Assembly: GCA_038040485.1 (NCBI GenBank) | Contig: JBBPIE010000030.1 | Coordinates: forward strand, 20,295-84,294 | DNA: 64,000 bases | Reading direction: 5' to 3' | DNA from: Onstottus_B arcticum | Lineage (GTDB): Bacteria > Acidobacteriota > Blastocatellia > UBA7656 | Shown here: positions 63,967-64,000 of the stretch, one piece after another | Layout: every line of letters begins with the position of its first letter | Position numbering within the stretch: position 1 is the stretch's first letter | The notes under the pieces: model-generated | What the model was told of the DNA's origin: nothing | The model's database searches: none | The model's input: the letters and a program-made list of their open reading frames with translations, nothing else | Position numbers and translations under genes: made by a program

Positions 63967-64000
63967 TGTGCGCCCGAAAGGCGCGATGGTCAGAGGGGTG

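Overview
The window reads like one contiguous piece of a GC-rich bacterial chromosome, most probably an Acidobacteriota (Blastocatellia-like) genome, perhaps a metagenome assembly. That placement is inference from gene content: bacillithiol enzyme BshC, a MoxR-DUF58-TgpA operon, paired M16 peptidases, a Ku/LigD end-joining pair, MerR-TPR and glycine-zipper proteins, and secreted S74-chaperone fibre proteins. No rRNA is present to confirm it. There is no prophage, integrase or CRISPR array. One tRNA (Ser-TGA) is present with a consensus promoter.

Layout. 1-9.6 kb: RecG (cut by the left edge), then on the minus strand an ethanolamine block (APC permease, fused EutB-EutC, SLOG protein), a two-domain VOC protein, and Ku followed by a MerR-TPR regulator. 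9.8-15.2 kb: a small hypothetical protein, a winged-helix/nuclease-like protein, LigD, and a tightly coupled MoaD-like/BNR pair. 15.7-18.8 kb: a secreted protein with three 129-residue repeats, a candidate small RNA with a strong terminator, and tRNA-Ser. 18.8-27.1 kb: inactive and active M16 peptidases, Fic, a TPR protein, Kbl and a secreted S1/P1 nuclease. 27.2-36 kb: a nine-unit TPR protein coupled to a zinc-ribbon protein, divergent from MoxR-DUF58-TgpA. 36-41.5 kb: cyclase, KDPG-aldolase-like protein lacking its lysine, Fmt, DapA-like protein, BshC. 41.5-47.6 kb: an accessory stretch with HigB/HigA-like, Uma2, BrnT/BrnA-like, a PD-(D/E)XK nuclease and an HNH pair, interrupted by housekeeping-type genes (PPIase, cation efflux). 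47.6-53.4 kb: EttA, DUF885 lipoprotein, thioredoxin-like ferredoxin, QueG. 53.5-63.4 kb: a secreted-protein block with a gingipain-like C25 peptidase, two S74 fibre paralogues (one frameshifted) and two exported proteins. 63.6-64 kb: a composite REP-like inverted repeat.

The most unusual property is a set of intergenic inverted repeats whose arms are built from short tandem words (for example repeats of tccaaag, gacacaaag, or aaaatcc). At least a dozen lie between genes. One has been read into the N-terminus of an M16 peptidase, where it supplies what looks like a signal peptide; one lies in frame inside DUF58; one encodes the tail of the permease. Two related 141-143 bp copies have perfect or near-perfect 15-bp terminal inverted repeats, and one is flanked by CTAG on both sides, so at least this subfamily behaves like a MITE. 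Other points worth checking are the aldolase homologue with Ser in place of the Schiff-base lysine, a leaderless promoter in front of an HNH pair, a frameshift in that HNH gene, an internal Shine-Dalgarno in an NTF2-FKBP fusion, and the TPR/zinc-ribbon operon of unknown function.
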